Notes: generated by a model from the sequence alone, not told the origin. A stretch of 64,000 bases of DNA from JBCCMQ01 sp039026235 (GCA_039026235.1 JBCCMQ010000001.1:434001-498000); one strand, 5' to 3'. Shown: positions 51,246 through 59,959, numbered from the stretch's first letter. Translations and numbers: made by a program.

Positions 51246-51773
51246 TCAGGCCGGTCGCTGCGGACTGCCGCTGGGGCGAAAGGGTGGCCAAAGTCGGGGA
51301 CCTTCCCAATCGGATGGGCGCCGTCGCCAATAGTGCAAAGTCATGAAGGCGCAAACGGCAGCCATGGGTAAAAGCGCATAAATCGTACCGGTGCCGGCGT
51401 ATCCGTTTCCATAAGCGCTGTTATGCACACTGGGCCGATCAGGCAGGTACACCAGATCGAACTTCCGACCCACCGCAAGATACTTTGCGCTTTGTTTCAC
51501 GAAGGTTTTTTTGTCTTCGACCCTTATGCCAGAGCGTGTGCGATAAGCGTAACGCATATCTACCCGCCAGCCTATTCGGCTGTAGTTGCCGCGCTGGAAA
51601 ACGATGTAAGGTTCTCCAACCCAGATGACCTCTGCCTGCGTGCGTTCCCCGCGTGCGTCGAGCTCATCAAGAATGGGAACATTGACAAAGACAATCCAAA
51701 GGCATGCGCCCAGGATCGTGACTGTTGTCACAGCAAAAAGCAGCAGATTGTAGGGGACGTTAAAGACACGCAT
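51246..51773 (-). CDS. DUF3592-type membrane protein
   Basis: 175 residues. N-terminal helix LLLFAVTTVTILGACLWIVF, an extracytoplasmic beta-rich domain of DUF3592 type (GERTQAEVIWVGEPYIVFQR, DMRYAYRTRSGIRVEDKKTF, VGRKFDLVYLPDRPSVHN), then a second helix GTIYALLPMAAVCAFMTLHY and a Pro-rich tail. Function unknown; such proteins sit in the inner membrane. No operon partner on either side. Confidence 0.72.
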   Translation of the reverse strand: MRVFNVPYNLLLFAVTTVTILGACLWIVFVNVPILDELDARGERTQAEVIWVGEPYIVFQRGNYSRIGWRVDMRYAYRTRSGIRVEDKKTFVKQSAKYLAVGRKFDLVYLPDRPSVHNSAYGNGYAGTGTIYALLPMAAVCAFMTLHYWRRRPSDWEGPRLWPPFRPSGSPQRPA

Positions 51774-51861
51774 ATGCGGCCATAAACCAGTTTCTTGTCC
51801 AGAAGATGGCCAGCCGGGGCGTTATCGCGTAGGCAGCTGCGAGCCCTTACCGTGCCCTAAA

Positions 51862-51889
51862 GCAAAGGCCGCCGGATGGCGGCCTTTGC
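51862..51889 (-). terminator. terminator-like hairpin after the Liv-type binding-protein gene
   Basis: Perfect 12-bp stem GCAAAGGCCGCC / GGCGGCCTTTGC with a 4-base loop, 35 bp past the stop of the binding-protein gene (51924). On the minus strand TTTAG follows. Marks the end of the Liv-type operon. Confidence 0.75.
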
Positions 51890-51923
51890 ATGATCCTTTC
51901 TCCGTGGGGATTTTGGCGTCGGA

Positions 51924-53186
51924 TTACTTCAGCGACGTCATGAAGGCGTCAACCTCGACAAGCGAAAGGTATTCGACTTCTTCGGTGCCGTCGCCATTGA
52001 AGGACCAGACAACGGCCGGTGCGGAAACGTCGCCGTTTGCGTCAAAGCGCACGTTGCCTGTGGCGCCCTGGTAGGAAACCGTACCACCGGCCGCCAAGAC
52101 GTCGGCTGCCTCTGCAAAGCCCGCGGTGTCTGCCGTGATCGGCGTGCCGTCGGGATCGGTGACTTTCGCAACAGCCGCCGCAATATCGGAGCCCGATGCG
52201 CCTTCACCTGCCGCCTGCATGGCCAGAAGACCAATCATTGCGGCGTCATAGCTGTTGGCCAAACCTGGACCATTCGGCTCGGAATCAAAACGGGCCTGAT
52301 ACGCGGCACGGAACGCATTGGCGCTTTCGGTCCGAGGCGAGGATGTGTCCGTGCCAAGCGCCGCACCGAGGTACTGGAGCCCGACATTGTCGCGAAATTC
52401 ATCCGACTTCAGCGAATTGGCCATAATCATCTTCTGGCTGCCACCAAGCGAGATCCATTCGCGCACCGCTGCCGTGCCCTCGGCCGGGTAGAGCGCGAGA
52501 TAGAGCGCTTCCGGCTGGCTGGTCAGCGCTTCGGTGACCTCTCCGCGGTAACTGGGCTGCCCGTCGTTTATTGCGACCGACGCGGTGACTTCGACACCAA
52601 CGGCCGCAAAGTCTGCTGCCACAAGGCGCGCCATATCCTGTCCCCAGTCGTCGTTCTTGTAGAGCACCGCGACGGATTTGAAGCCCTTATCGCTGGCAAC
52701 CTTGGCGGCGACGGCCGACTGAACGCCGGTGGTGGCGAAGGTCCGGAAGAAAAGACCGTTGGTCCCGCCTTCCTCCGACAGTTTGGTGAATGCCGTCGAA
52801 GATGAACAGCATGACATCTGCATAACGTCGCCGGGCACCGTGACCGATGTCAGGATCGGCATCGAGACGCCCGAAGATACTGCGCCCAGCAGAAGATCGA
52901 TGCCTTCCAGATCCACCAACGCCTTTGCTGCATCGACGCCAACCTTTGGATCGACCTGCGTATCGCGCAGCACCATCTCGATTTCGCATCCGTTCACGCC
53001 ACCGGCCGCATTGACCTGATCCACGGCGAACTGCGCGGTCTCGGCGATGGGCCGACCCCAGTCAACGGATGTTGGAAGAACCGCGCCGATCTTGGTGGTG
53101 CAATCCTGGGCATGGCCCGTACCGGGCATGGCCAAAAAGCCAAGCGCGAGGCTGCACGCGGCCCACAGTGAATTTCTAAACGACAT
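51924..53186 (-). CDS. branched-chain-amino-acid-type ABC transporter substrate-binding protein (LivJ-like)
   Basis: 420 residues from MSFRNSLWAACSLALGFLAM, a signal peptide cleaved near GHAQD. The Peripla_BP_6 layout is clear: KIGAVLPTSVDWGRPIAETA, QFAVDQVNAAGGVNGCEIEM, VLRDTQVDPKVGVDAAKALV, AVLYKNDDWGQDMARLVAAD. GTAAVREWISLGGSQKMIMA and LANSYDAAMIGLLAM complete it. Start chosen for AGGGAGTGTAAG. It is the last of the five transporter genes, an unusual place for the binding protein, 19 bp after LivM. Ligand could be an amino acid, amide or aromatic acid. Confidence 0.92.
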   Translation of the reverse strand: MSFRNSLWAACSLALGFLAMPGTGHAQDCTTKIGAVLPTSVDWGRPIAETAQFAVDQVNAAGGVNGCEIEMVLRDTQVDPKVGVDAAKALVDLEGIDLLLGAVSSGVSMPILTSVTVPGDVMQMSCCSSSTAFTKLSEEGGTNGLFFRTFATTGVQSAVAAKVASDKGFKSVAVLYKNDDWGQDMARLVAADFAAVGVEVTASVAINDGQPSYRGEVTEALTSQPEALYLALYPAEGTAAVREWISLGGSQKMIMANSLKSDEFRDNVGLQYLGAALGTDTSSPRTESANAFRAAYQARFDSEPNGPGLANSYDAAMIGLLAMQAAGEGASGSDIAAAVAKVTDPDGTPITADTAGFAEAADVLAAGGTVSYQGATGNVRFDANGDVSAPAVVWSFNGDGTEEVEYLSLVEVDAFMTSLK

Positions 53187-53205
53187 CTTACACTCCCTGT
53201 TCTTC

Positions 53206-54156
53206 CTAAGGGGTTGATCCCCTTTGCGATACGACAAGCCGCTCTGGCAAAAGCCCCTGCGGGCGCCAAATCAGCATCCCGACAATGACCGACCCGATCA
53301 AGATGAATTGAACCGATCCAGTGTATAGCTGCGCTTCAATCGGTGCAAACCGCGAAAGTGCCCAACCTGACGCCGTCCAGGCACCCCAAATTATGAAAGC
53401 GCCAAAAATTGCGCCACGATTGTTCCCGGCGCCGCCCACAATCAGCATCGCCCAGATCTGAAAGGTGAGGGTCGGAAGAATGTCCTGCGGGCTGACGAAA
53501 GCATAGAAGGTGCCGTAAAGGCCGCCGGCCATTCCCAGGATCACGGCACCCGTAACAAAAGCCGTCAGCCGAACCCGCGATGGGCTTTTGCCCAGGGACT
53601 GCGCGGCGCCTTCATCTTCTCGGATCGCCCGCAAGAGCCGCCCGAAAGGTGACGCGACCAACCGCTCAAGAAAGGCGTAGGTCGCAGCCAGGATCATGAC
53701 CACGACGGCAAAGAAGAGAAGATTGTAAAGGAAACCGTCGCCCAGAAATTCCCTCAACGGACGCTCGAAACCACGAATGCCCTTGGCGCCGCCCGCCAGC
53801 CATTCGGCGTTACGCATCAGGTTCTCAAAGGCAACAGCCACCCCGAATGTGGCTATGGCGAGATAGTCGTGGCGAAGCCGCAGGGTCAAAAGGCCCACGA
53901 TCCACGCCATGATACCGGCCACAGTCATCCCGCCAAGCAACGCCAGGGGATAAAAGAACTCGAACCCGCCGATGTGACCCTCTTGTGGTGTGCCGCCAAG
54001 AATAAGGGTCCCGTAGGCCCCGGCACCGAAAAAAGCGACAACGCCCCCGTTGAAAAGCCCGGTGTTGCCCCACTGAAGGTTCAGCCCAAGCACGGCGATG
54101 GCCAGAATGGACGCGGTTGTCGCGAAAAACACCAGATATGAGATCACCGGGATCAT
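53206..54156 (-). CDS. branched-chain-type ABC transporter permease LivM
   Basis: 316 residues from MIPVISYLVFFATTASILAI; ATG overlaps the LivH stop by 4 bp. LivM signature segments: LGLNLQWGNTGLFNGGVVAF, LRLRHDYLAIATFGVAVAFE, GFERPLREFLGD, SLGKSPSRVRLTAFVTGAVI and LTFQIWAMLIVGGAGNNRGA. A longer in-frame start upstream would run antisense-free through LivH and is rejected. Confidence 0.93.
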   Translation of the reverse strand: MIPVISYLVFFATTASILAIAVLGLNLQWGNTGLFNGGVVAFFGAGAYGTLILGGTPQEGHIGGFEFFYPLALLGGMTVAGIMAWIVGLLTLRLRHDYLAIATFGVAVAFENLMRNAEWLAGGAKGIRGFERPLREFLGDGFLYNLLFFAVVVMILAATYAFLERLVASPFGRLLRAIREDEGAAQSLGKSPSRVRLTAFVTGAVILGMAGGLYGTFYAFVSPQDILPTLTFQIWAMLIVGGAGNNRGAIFGAFIIWGAWTASGWALSRFAPIEAQLYTGSVQFILIGSVIVGMLIWRPQGLLPERLVVSQRGSTP

Positions 54157-55067
54157 GCCCGCGCCTCGCCGAAAAGCCCGTTCGGCCGCACCATCAGGAC
54201 AAGGATGATCAAAAGGAACGGCACCGATGGCGTGTACCCCGACGGCAAGATCACAAGGGCCAGATTGCTCGCCAGTCCAACGATGAAACCGCCGAGTACG
54301 GCACCGTAGACACTGCCGATACCGCCCACGATGGTCGCGGCGAAAATGGGCAGAACCAGATCGCGTCCCATGACCGGTATCAACTGATGGCTGAGACCAT
54401 AGAAAACTCCGGCGACAGCGGCCAACGCACCTCCGATTAGCCAAACGGCCGCGATCGTGCGCGAAAGGTTGACGCCGTTGACCTGCGCCAGTGAAGGGTT
54501 TTCCGCCACCGCGCGCAGGCGGTAGCCGAACGTGGTCCGCGACAGTATGAGATGCAGGATCAGCATCAGCACCAGGGCGGCCACAAGCACAAAGACCTGA
54601 TCGGGCTTGACGAGGATCAGTGGATCAAGGCTGAGAACCATGGCAAAGGCGATGTCCCTGGAATAAAGCTCGGGACTGAGCCCAAAGATCAGCCCGATTA
54701 CGTTTCGGATCACCAGGGCCATGCCGAAACTGGCGAAAACCATGGAAAGTTCCTGCCCCTTTTCGCGAACCCGTTTGAAGACAAGCCTGTCGATTAGCCA
54801 GGCCGACAGGCCGGTCAGAGCCATTGCAAAGGGAATTGCCAGGATCAGCGCCCAGGTCAGCGACAGCGGTGCCAGTTTTGTGGCGAACACAGGCACCAGC
54901 GCAGTGACCAGTGCATCGCAGACCAGCGCCGAGTAGGCCCCCAGCGACAGAAGTTCGGCGTGACTGAAATTCGCAAAGCGCAGAATATGCATCACCAGCG
55001 TCAGCCCGATCGCACCAAGCGAGATGTAGGAACCGGTCAGGAAGCCGTCGATCAGGTTCTGGATCAT
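54153..55067 (-). CDS. branched-chain-type ABC transporter permease LivH
   Basis: 304 residues. LivH layout: FLTGSYISLGAIGLTLVMHI, RFANFSHAELLSLGAYSAL, AMALTGLSAWLIDRLVFKRV, SRTTFGYRLRAVAENPSLAQ, FAATIVGGIGSVYGAVLGGF. About eight membrane helices. Overlaps LivF at its start and LivM at its end, 4 bp each. Confidence 0.93.
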   Translation of the reverse strand: MIQNLIDGFLTGSYISLGAIGLTLVMHILRFANFSHAELLSLGAYSALVCDALVTALVPVFATKLAPLSLTWALILAIPFAMALTGLSAWLIDRLVFKRVREKGQELSMVFASFGMALVIRNVIGLIFGLSPELYSRDIAFAMVLSLDPLILVKPDQVFVLVAALVLMLILHLILSRTTFGYRLRAVAENPSLAQVNGVNLSRTIAAVWLIGGALAAVAGVFYGLSHQLIPVMGRDLVLPIFAATIVGGIGSVYGAVLGGFIVGLASNLALVILPSGYTPSVPFLLIILVLMVRPNGLFGEARA

Positions 55068-55795
55068 GATGCTTTGACCCGACGGCCGCCCAGGTAGATC
55101 TCACCCACGACGCTGTCGTTCAAAAGTGCGTCGGACGGCCCATCGATTTGGTTGCGCCCTTCAGCCAGAATGAAGCAGTGGTCCGACAGACGCATGGCCT
55201 GATTGACGTTTTGTTCCACCAGCAGGATCGAGACACCATCGGACGCTAGTTTCCTTGCATGTTCAAGAACCTGCTGGGCGGCCTTAGGTGACAGGCCCGC
55301 AGATGGCTCGTCCATCAGGATCAGTTGCGGCTCAGCCGCCAGCGCCATGGCGATCGCCAGAAACTGCCGCTGTCCGCCGGACAGCGCGGCGGCCTTGTCG
55401 CGTTGTTTGTCGGCAAGGTCCGGGAACTGCGTGAGCAGGCCTTCAAGCACATTGGGCGCGTCAACCTGCGCCCGGCTCACGGCAAGTTCGAGGTTCTGGC
55501 GGATGGTAAGGCTGCGGAAGACGTTGTCGTTTTGCGGGACATAGGCGATCCGCCGCCCGGCCAGACGGTCGGTGCGCAGACCGGTGATGTCCCGGCCGTC
55601 AAAAATGACGTGTCCTTTACTTATCGGGACCAGTCCGGCAATCGCCTTTATCAGCGTCGACTTGCCTGCGCCGTTGGGGCCGATGATTAAGGTGATCTGT
55701 CCGGCCATGGCGCGCAGCGACACACCGCGCAGGATCGGCAGGTCGGGGACATAGCCGGCGGTCAGGCCGCGGGTCTCAAGAACCACCTCAGTCAT
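55064..55795 (-). CDS. branched-chain-type ABC transporter ATP-binding protein LivF
   Basis: 243 residues from MTEVVLETRGLTAGY. Walker A GPNGAGKST, signature LSGGQRQFLAIAMALAAEPQ, Walker B LILMDEPSAGLS, and ILLVEQNVNQAMRLSDHCFI, the standard LivF end. The start overlaps the LivG stop by 8 bp. Confidence 0.93.
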   Translation of the reverse strand: MTEVVLETRGLTAGYVPDLPILRGVSLRAMAGQITLIIGPNGAGKSTLIKAIAGLVPISKGHVIFDGRDITGLRTDRLAGRRIAYVPQNDNVFRSLTIRQNLELAVSRAQVDAPNVLEGLLTQFPDLADKQRDKAAALSGGQRQFLAIAMALAAEPQLILMDEPSAGLSPKAAQQVLEHARKLASDGVSILLVEQNVNQAMRLSDHCFILAEGRNQIDGPSDALLNDSVVGEIYLGGRRVKAS

Positions 55796-56561
55796 CCGCT
55801 GTCGCCCCGAGATAGGCGTCGAGCAGGACCGGATTGGCCAGTGCTTCCTCGCTTGTTCCCTGGAACACGACCCGACCTTCGGCCAACGCAATGACCGGAT
55901 CGCAGTGGCGCATCACAAAATCCATGTCATGTTCGATGATCACGAAGGTTGTGCCCTGTCGGTTCAACTCCTCGATCTTGCCAATCAGGGTTTCCGTCAA
56001 CACCGGGTTCACGCCAGCCGCAGGTTCATCGAGAAGGATCAGTTTCGGATCACCCATCATCACCCGGGCAAGCTCCAAGAGCTTCATCTGACCGCCCGAG
56101 ATCTTGCCTGCCGGATGATCGGCCAGCGGCAGGAGCGTTACGAAATCCAGAACCCCAAGCGCTTTTTTGCGGATCTGCTGTTCCTGCGTCCGGGTGCGGT
56201 CGCGGCTGAAGAACGGGCCGAACACCGTCTCGCCGACCTGGCCTGTCGGGGCGAGCATGACGTTCTCCAAAACGCTCATCCGCGCAAAGGGCCGCGGGAT
56301 CTGAAATGTCCGGCCGAGACCTTGGGTGAACAACCGGTCCGGGGTCAGGGCGGTCACGTCCCTGCCTGCCAACTGTACCGTGCCCTTGTCCGGCTTGAGC
56401 GCGCCGGTCAGAAGATTGAACAGCGTTGATTTTCCGGCGCCATTGGGACCGATGAGCCCGGTAACGGAACCCTCTCGTACCTCAATCGTTACCCCATCGA
56501 CGGCCCGCAGTTGCCCGAAACTCCGGCTCAAATCCCGGACCGACAGGATTGCCTTAGCCAC
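55788..56561 (-). CDS. branched-chain-type ABC transporter ATP-binding protein LivG
   Basis: 257 residues. Walker A GPNGAGKST, LivG-type FQIPRPFARMSVLENVMLAP, signature ISGGQMKLLELARVMMGDPK, Walker B LILLDEPAAGVNP, and FVIIEHDMDFVMRHCDPVIA. Overlaps the upstream aldo/keto reductase by 8 bp, linking importer and enzyme in one operon. Confidence 0.93.
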   Translation of the reverse strand: MAKAILSVRDLSRSFGQLRAVDGVTIEVREGSVTGLIGPNGAGKSTLFNLLTGALKPDKGTVQLAGRDVTALTPDRLFTQGLGRTFQIPRPFARMSVLENVMLAPTGQVGETVFGPFFSRDRTRTQEQQIRKKALGVLDFVTLLPLADHPAGKISGGQMKLLELARVMMGDPKLILLDEPAAGVNPVLTETLIGKIEELNRQGTTFVIIEHDMDFVMRHCDPVIALAEGRVVFQGTSEEALANPVLLDAYLGATADD

Positions 56562-57630
56562 TGCCGAGCACTTTGTCGTCGGGGCGGGTGTTGAGGTTGT
56601 ATTTCATGATTGACCCGTGGCGACCGGTGCGGTCCCGCTCCAGCGCAAAGACGGCCCCTTTCGGGCCGGACACCCGATCGAGGAAGCTTTGAATGGCAGC
56701 GCGGTCATCTTCATCAAGGGCAAACGCAAAAGTCTCAAGCGTTGCGCGAAGGTGTCGCGCAGTGCGCGCGCCCACGATGGCGGCGCCCACCTGCGGTTGC
56801 TCAAGTACCCAACGGCTGGCAACGCTGGAAAGGGACACGCCGTGTTTGTCACCGATGGACTTGAGATGGCGAAGAAGGTCCTGAAATGCAGCCCACGGCC
56901 CCATTTCGTCGATAATCAGCCGGTATTTGATGAGACTTCTGTTCTCAAAAGCAAAGCCCGGATCAGGCTGGCCCAGCCAGTATTCGGTCAAGAACCCTCC
57001 GGCGAGTGTACCATAGCAGAGGAGCCTAAGGCCGTTCGCGGCGGCCCAATCCGTCAGCCCGTTCTCAGGCCGCCGATCCAGCAGCGAATACTGGACCTGC
57101 GTGGACACCAGATCACAGCCCGCATCCAGAAATGGCTGGGTTTCGGCCACGTCCCAATTGGTCACGCCAATATGCGCAACCTTGCCCTTCTGCTGGCAGC
57201 GCATCAGCGTTTCGATCCCGACCATCGGATTGCCAAGGGACAGATCCCACCAGTAGTACTGGACCAAATGCAACCGCTCGACCCGCAGACGCGTCAGTGA
57301 TCGATCAATGACCGCCTCGATGTCGTCGGGCGTGGCCGTCTCCAAGAGGCCCAGATCGGGCACTAGTTTCGTGTGAACACATGCGCGGCCAGCCACATCA
57401 GCGCCGCGCCGTGCCCGCACTTCAGCGATAAAATCGCCGATCATCTCTTCGACGCCCACATAAATGTCGGCGCAGTCGAAGGTCGTGATGCCAGCGTCTA
57501 GAAAGGCCTCCATGTCTCGGACGGATTGCGCGCGGTCGACGTACCCATGGTCACCGGCCAGCTGCCAGCCGCCTTTGATCACGCGGGAAATCTCATATCC
57601 CGGACGCAGTTCCGTGGTTTCCACTGTCAT
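56554..57630 (-). CDS. aldo/keto reductase lacking the catalytic histidine
   Basis: 358 residues from MTVETTELRPGYEISRVIKG. AKR barrel with TTFDCADIYVGVEEMIGDFI (Asp52, Tyr57) and VHTKLVPD (Lys88). At the catalytic-His position the sequence reads HLVQYYWWD, with Tyr126 in place of His, whereas the homologous fused protein at 58120 keeps QFHWW. It therefore may have changed chemistry or act as a non-catalytic partner. C-terminal WVLEQPQVGAAIVGARTARH is normal. Forms an operon with the TIGR04076-like gene upstream (4-bp overlap) and LivG downstream (8-bp overlap). Confidence 0.87.
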   Translation of the reverse strand: MTVETTELRPGYEISRVIKGGWQLAGDHGYVDRAQSVRDMEAFLDAGITTFDCADIYVGVEEMIGDFIAEVRARRGADVAGRACVHTKLVPDLGLLETATPDDIEAVIDRSLTRLRVERLHLVQYYWWDLSLGNPMVGIETLMRCQQKGKVAHIGVTNWDVAETQPFLDAGCDLVSTQVQYSLLDRRPENGLTDWAAANGLRLLCYGTLAGGFLTEYWLGQPDPGFAFENRSLIKYRLIIDEMGPWAAFQDLLRHLKSIGDKHGVSLSSVASRWVLEQPQVGAAIVGARTARHLRATLETFAFALDEDDRAAIQSFLDRVSGPKGAVFALERDRTGRHGSIMKYNLNTRPDDKVLGSG

Positions 57631-58004
57631 TTCGTATCGGACGCCCAATGCGGTGTGCCACGGGCCTCGGGAAGCCCGGTGGTGCCTGCGTGGCTGAATT
57701 TGCGCTTTTCAAGACGCGTGACCCGGAAGCGCCCGCCGCAATGGGGGTCCGGGCAGGCCACTTCGGAATCCGTGCTCATCCAGTCGTTGGCGTCCGTTTC
57801 GCGCTGTTTGGCGGGAAGAAGCGGGATCAGCGCGGCCAGGGCGTACATTGACACCCGCGTACCTTCCTCGAAGACCAGCGTTTCACCTTCGACGCGGAAG
57901 CCCTCTCCCTCGACGTGGCGGCAAACGGGCGTTCTGCCGTCGAGAACCGTTTCGACCTTCAGATCGTAGAGCCAGAATTTTCCGCTCTCATCGCCCGTTG
58001 TCAT
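57627..58004 (-). CDS. TIGR04076-like small cysteine-containing protein
   Basis: 125 residues from MTTGDESGKFWLYDLKVETV. Segments PVCRHVEGEGFRVEGETLVF, VSMYALAALIPLLPAKQRET, DANDWMSTDSEVACPDPHCG and GRFRVTRLEKR match my memory of TIGR04076-family proteins, with conserved Cys that may bind metal. First gene of the minus-strand operon leading to the aldo/keto reductase and the Liv importer, and divergent from the AKR-RidA fusion gene by 115 bp. Function unknown. Confidence 0.7.
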   Translation of the reverse strand: MTTGDESGKFWLYDLKVETVLDGRTPVCRHVEGEGFRVEGETLVFEEGTRVSMYALAALIPLLPAKQRETDANDWMSTDSEVACPDPHCGGRFRVTRLEKRKFSHAGTTGLPEARGTPHWASDTK

Positions 58005-58119
58005 TGTCCCCCTTTCGCTGGACCTCGCCCAGCACATCGTCTTATCTCGGCACGTTAGAGCATGTGGCGCGGCCCTCAAGGGGCATTTGCCATGCGATTG
58101 TCGCTGATTGGACCCTGCC

Positions 58120-59586
58120 ATGACCACGCCCGCCGTCCCTGATCGCCTGCGCTTGTCCGAAAACTTGGAAATATCCCGCGTTCTGACCGGGCTATGGCAG
58201 GTCGCCGATATCGAGAAAGAGGGGGCAACCATAGATCCCGATGAAGGCGCCAGCTGGCTTGGCGCTTACGCGGACCGCGGTTTTGATACCTTCGATATGG
58301 CCGACCACTATGGCAGTGCCGAGATCATTGCTGGCCGCCTGCTAAAGGACGGGCGGACGCCGAGGCCGTCGGTCTTTACCAAATGGTGCCCGCCGCCCGG
58401 TCCGATGACCGCCGATGTGGTGCGCGCCGGTGTCGAAGCGCGACTAAACCGTTTGGGTGTCGATTGCGTTGACCTTTTGCAGTTCCACTGGTGGAACTTT
58501 CAGCATCCGGCATGGCTCGATGCATTGCACGAGATGGCCATGCTGCGGCAAGAGGGCTTGATCGGTGAGATCGGGGTCACGAACTTTGATGCGGCCCACC
58601 TTAGGATCGCCGTCTCTGACGGTATTCCTTTACTCACCAACCAGGTCTCTTTTTCCCTTGTTGACCGGCGTGCGGCCGGGGCACTGACGGAGTTCTGCAC
58701 CCAATCGGGCACGAAGCTTTTGGCCTATGGGACGCTTTGCGGTGGGTTCCTGTCAGAGCGCTGGCTGGACAAGGCGGAACCGGTGGACATCCGCGACTGG
58801 TCGAAGATGAAATACAAGCGCTTCATTGATGCCGCCGGCGGGTGGGACGCGTTTCAGGCCATCCTTCGCGCCGCTGGCGACATCGCGCGAAAGCACAATG
58901 CCTCCATCGCCAATGTCGCGACACGCTGGGTCCTTGAACATGCTTCGGTCGCTGGCGTGATTGTCGGGGCGCGATTGGGTGAAGCGATGCATGCGGCCGA
59001 CAATCTGGGTCTTTTTGGTTTTGCCTTGGATGAGCATGACCACGACCGCCTCGCATCGGCCTTCGCCTCGTCGAAAGCGTTGCCTGGAGATTGCGGTGAT
59101 GAATACCGTCGACCGCCGTTTCTGACAGCTTCGGGCGACCTCAGCCATCATCTCGATACGATGCCGCTCTTGCATGCCGCGCAACCGAACCCGTCGCGTG
59201 ACGGCGCATCTATGGTTCTGAGCGGATCCAAATGGGAGCACATCGCAGGTTACGCCCGTGGCCAGAGAATTGGGAACCGCATTCTGGTGTCCGGAACCAC
59301 GGCGACGGCCGGTTCAGATCGCGTGGTCGCGCCGGATGATGCCGGGGCACAGACGACTTTTGTGATCGACAAGATCCTCGCGGCACTGGCGGCCCTGGGC
59401 GCCGATGCCGGCGATGTCGTCAGAACGCGGATCTACGTTACCGATGCCTCCGACGTCGAGGCGATCTCTCGCGCCCACGGGCAGGTCTTTCAGGATATCA
59501 AGCCCGCCAACACCTTGGTCGTCGTCGCAGGGCTGATTGGCGGATACCGCGTCGAGATTGAGGCGGAGGCGGTTCTGGGGAACTAG
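58120..59586 (+). CDS. aldo/keto reductase-RidA fusion protein
   Basis: 488 residues from MTTPAVPDRLRLSENLEISR. Residues 1-340 are an AKR barrel with an intact tetrad: Asp59 and Tyr64 in DTFDMADHYGSAE, Lys88 in VFTKWCPPPG, His123 in LQFHWWNFQHP. After a linker (about 340-368) the C-terminal 120 residues are a Rid/YjgF domain: ARGQRIGNRILVSGTT, GAQTTFVIDKILAALAALGA, DVVRTRIYVTDASDVEAISR. RidA proteins hydrolyse reactive enamines/imines, so the fusion may couple carbonyl or imine reduction with intermediate clearance. Divergent from the AKR/Liv importer operon, with which it probably forms one pathway. Confidence 0.9.
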   Translation: MTTPAVPDRLRLSENLEISRVLTGLWQVADIEKEGATIDPDEGASWLGAYADRGFDTFDMADHYGSAEIIAGRLLKDGRTPRPSVFTKWCPPPGPMTADVVRAGVEARLNRLGVDCVDLLQFHWWNFQHPAWLDALHEMAMLRQEGLIGEIGVTNFDAAHLRIAVSDGIPLLTNQVSFSLVDRRAAGALTEFCTQSGTKLLAYGTLCGGFLSERWLDKAEPVDIRDWSKMKYKRFIDAAGGWDAFQAILRAAGDIARKHNASIANVATRWVLEHASVAGVIVGARLGEAMHAADNLGLFGFALDEHDHDRLASAFASSKALPGDCGDEYRRPPFLTASGDLSHHLDTMPLLHAAQPNPSRDGASMVLSGSKWEHIAGYARGQRIGNRILVSGTTATAGSDRVVAPDDAGAQTTFVIDKILAALAALGADAGDVVRTRIYVTDASDVEAISRAHGQVFQDIKPANTLVVVAGLIGGYRVEIEAEAVLGN

Positions 59587-59611
59587 CCCGCGCCTGGCGC
59601 CGCACGCGCTC

Positions 59612-59635
59612 AAAAAAACCCTTGGTGATAAGGGT
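59612..59635 (-). terminator. minus-strand intrinsic terminator
   Basis: Stem ACCCTT / AAGGGT with a 6-base loop, followed on the minus strand by a run of seven T. Oriented to stop minus-strand transcription coming from the 59.6-59.9 kb region, where a 67-codon minus-strand frame ends at 59644. The AKR-RidA gene on the plus strand ends 25 bp away. Confidence 0.55.
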
Positions 59636-59804
59636 CCGTCGCTTTATGCCTCGGCCGTTAACACATTCTGACGATGGAGGGTGTCATGGCCAGACGTATC
59701 AAACCCGAAGATCGCGCCTCCTTTTGAGGTAACATCGAAGCGCCGCAAGTCGTTTCCGTCAGAGACGCGGGTTAAAACCGGCGTCCAAACGGTGCACGGG
59801 CGAT

Positions 59805-59954
59805 GTGGAATTACATGAAAAGCTCGGCCGGAACGATCTTTGCCCATGCGGTTCGGGAAAGCGCTTCAAACGCTGCTGCCTGAAAGGTGGCTGGTTCGAC
59901 GGCAGCCGACGGGATTATTACTTTCAGGGAGCGCCGGTGACCCGGCGCTCTTGA
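59805..59954 (+). CDS. short SEC-C zinc-motif protein or remnant
   Basis: A 49-codon frame (GTG start) encoding the complete SEC-C motif CPCGSGKRFKRCC within LGRNDLCPCGSGKRFKRCCL, the CxCx8CC zinc site found at the end of SecA and in YecA-like proteins. The frame is open back to about 59730 without an ATG. It may be a small free-standing SEC-C protein or the 3' remnant of a decayed larger gene; the C-terminal residues are encoded within a hairpin. The surrounding region is gene-poor and holds a pseudogene, which favours a remnant. Confidence 0.5.
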   Translation: MELHEKLGRNDLCPCGSGKRFKRCCLKGGWFDGSRRDYYFQGAPVTRRS

Positions 59955-59959
59955 TTTTC
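59929..59959 (+). terminator. terminator-like hairpin at end of SEC-C frame
   Basis: Perfect 9-bp stem GAGCGCCGG / CCGGCGCTC, 4-base loop, followed by TTGATTTTC. Overlaps the last codons of the SEC-C frame. Confidence 0.5.
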
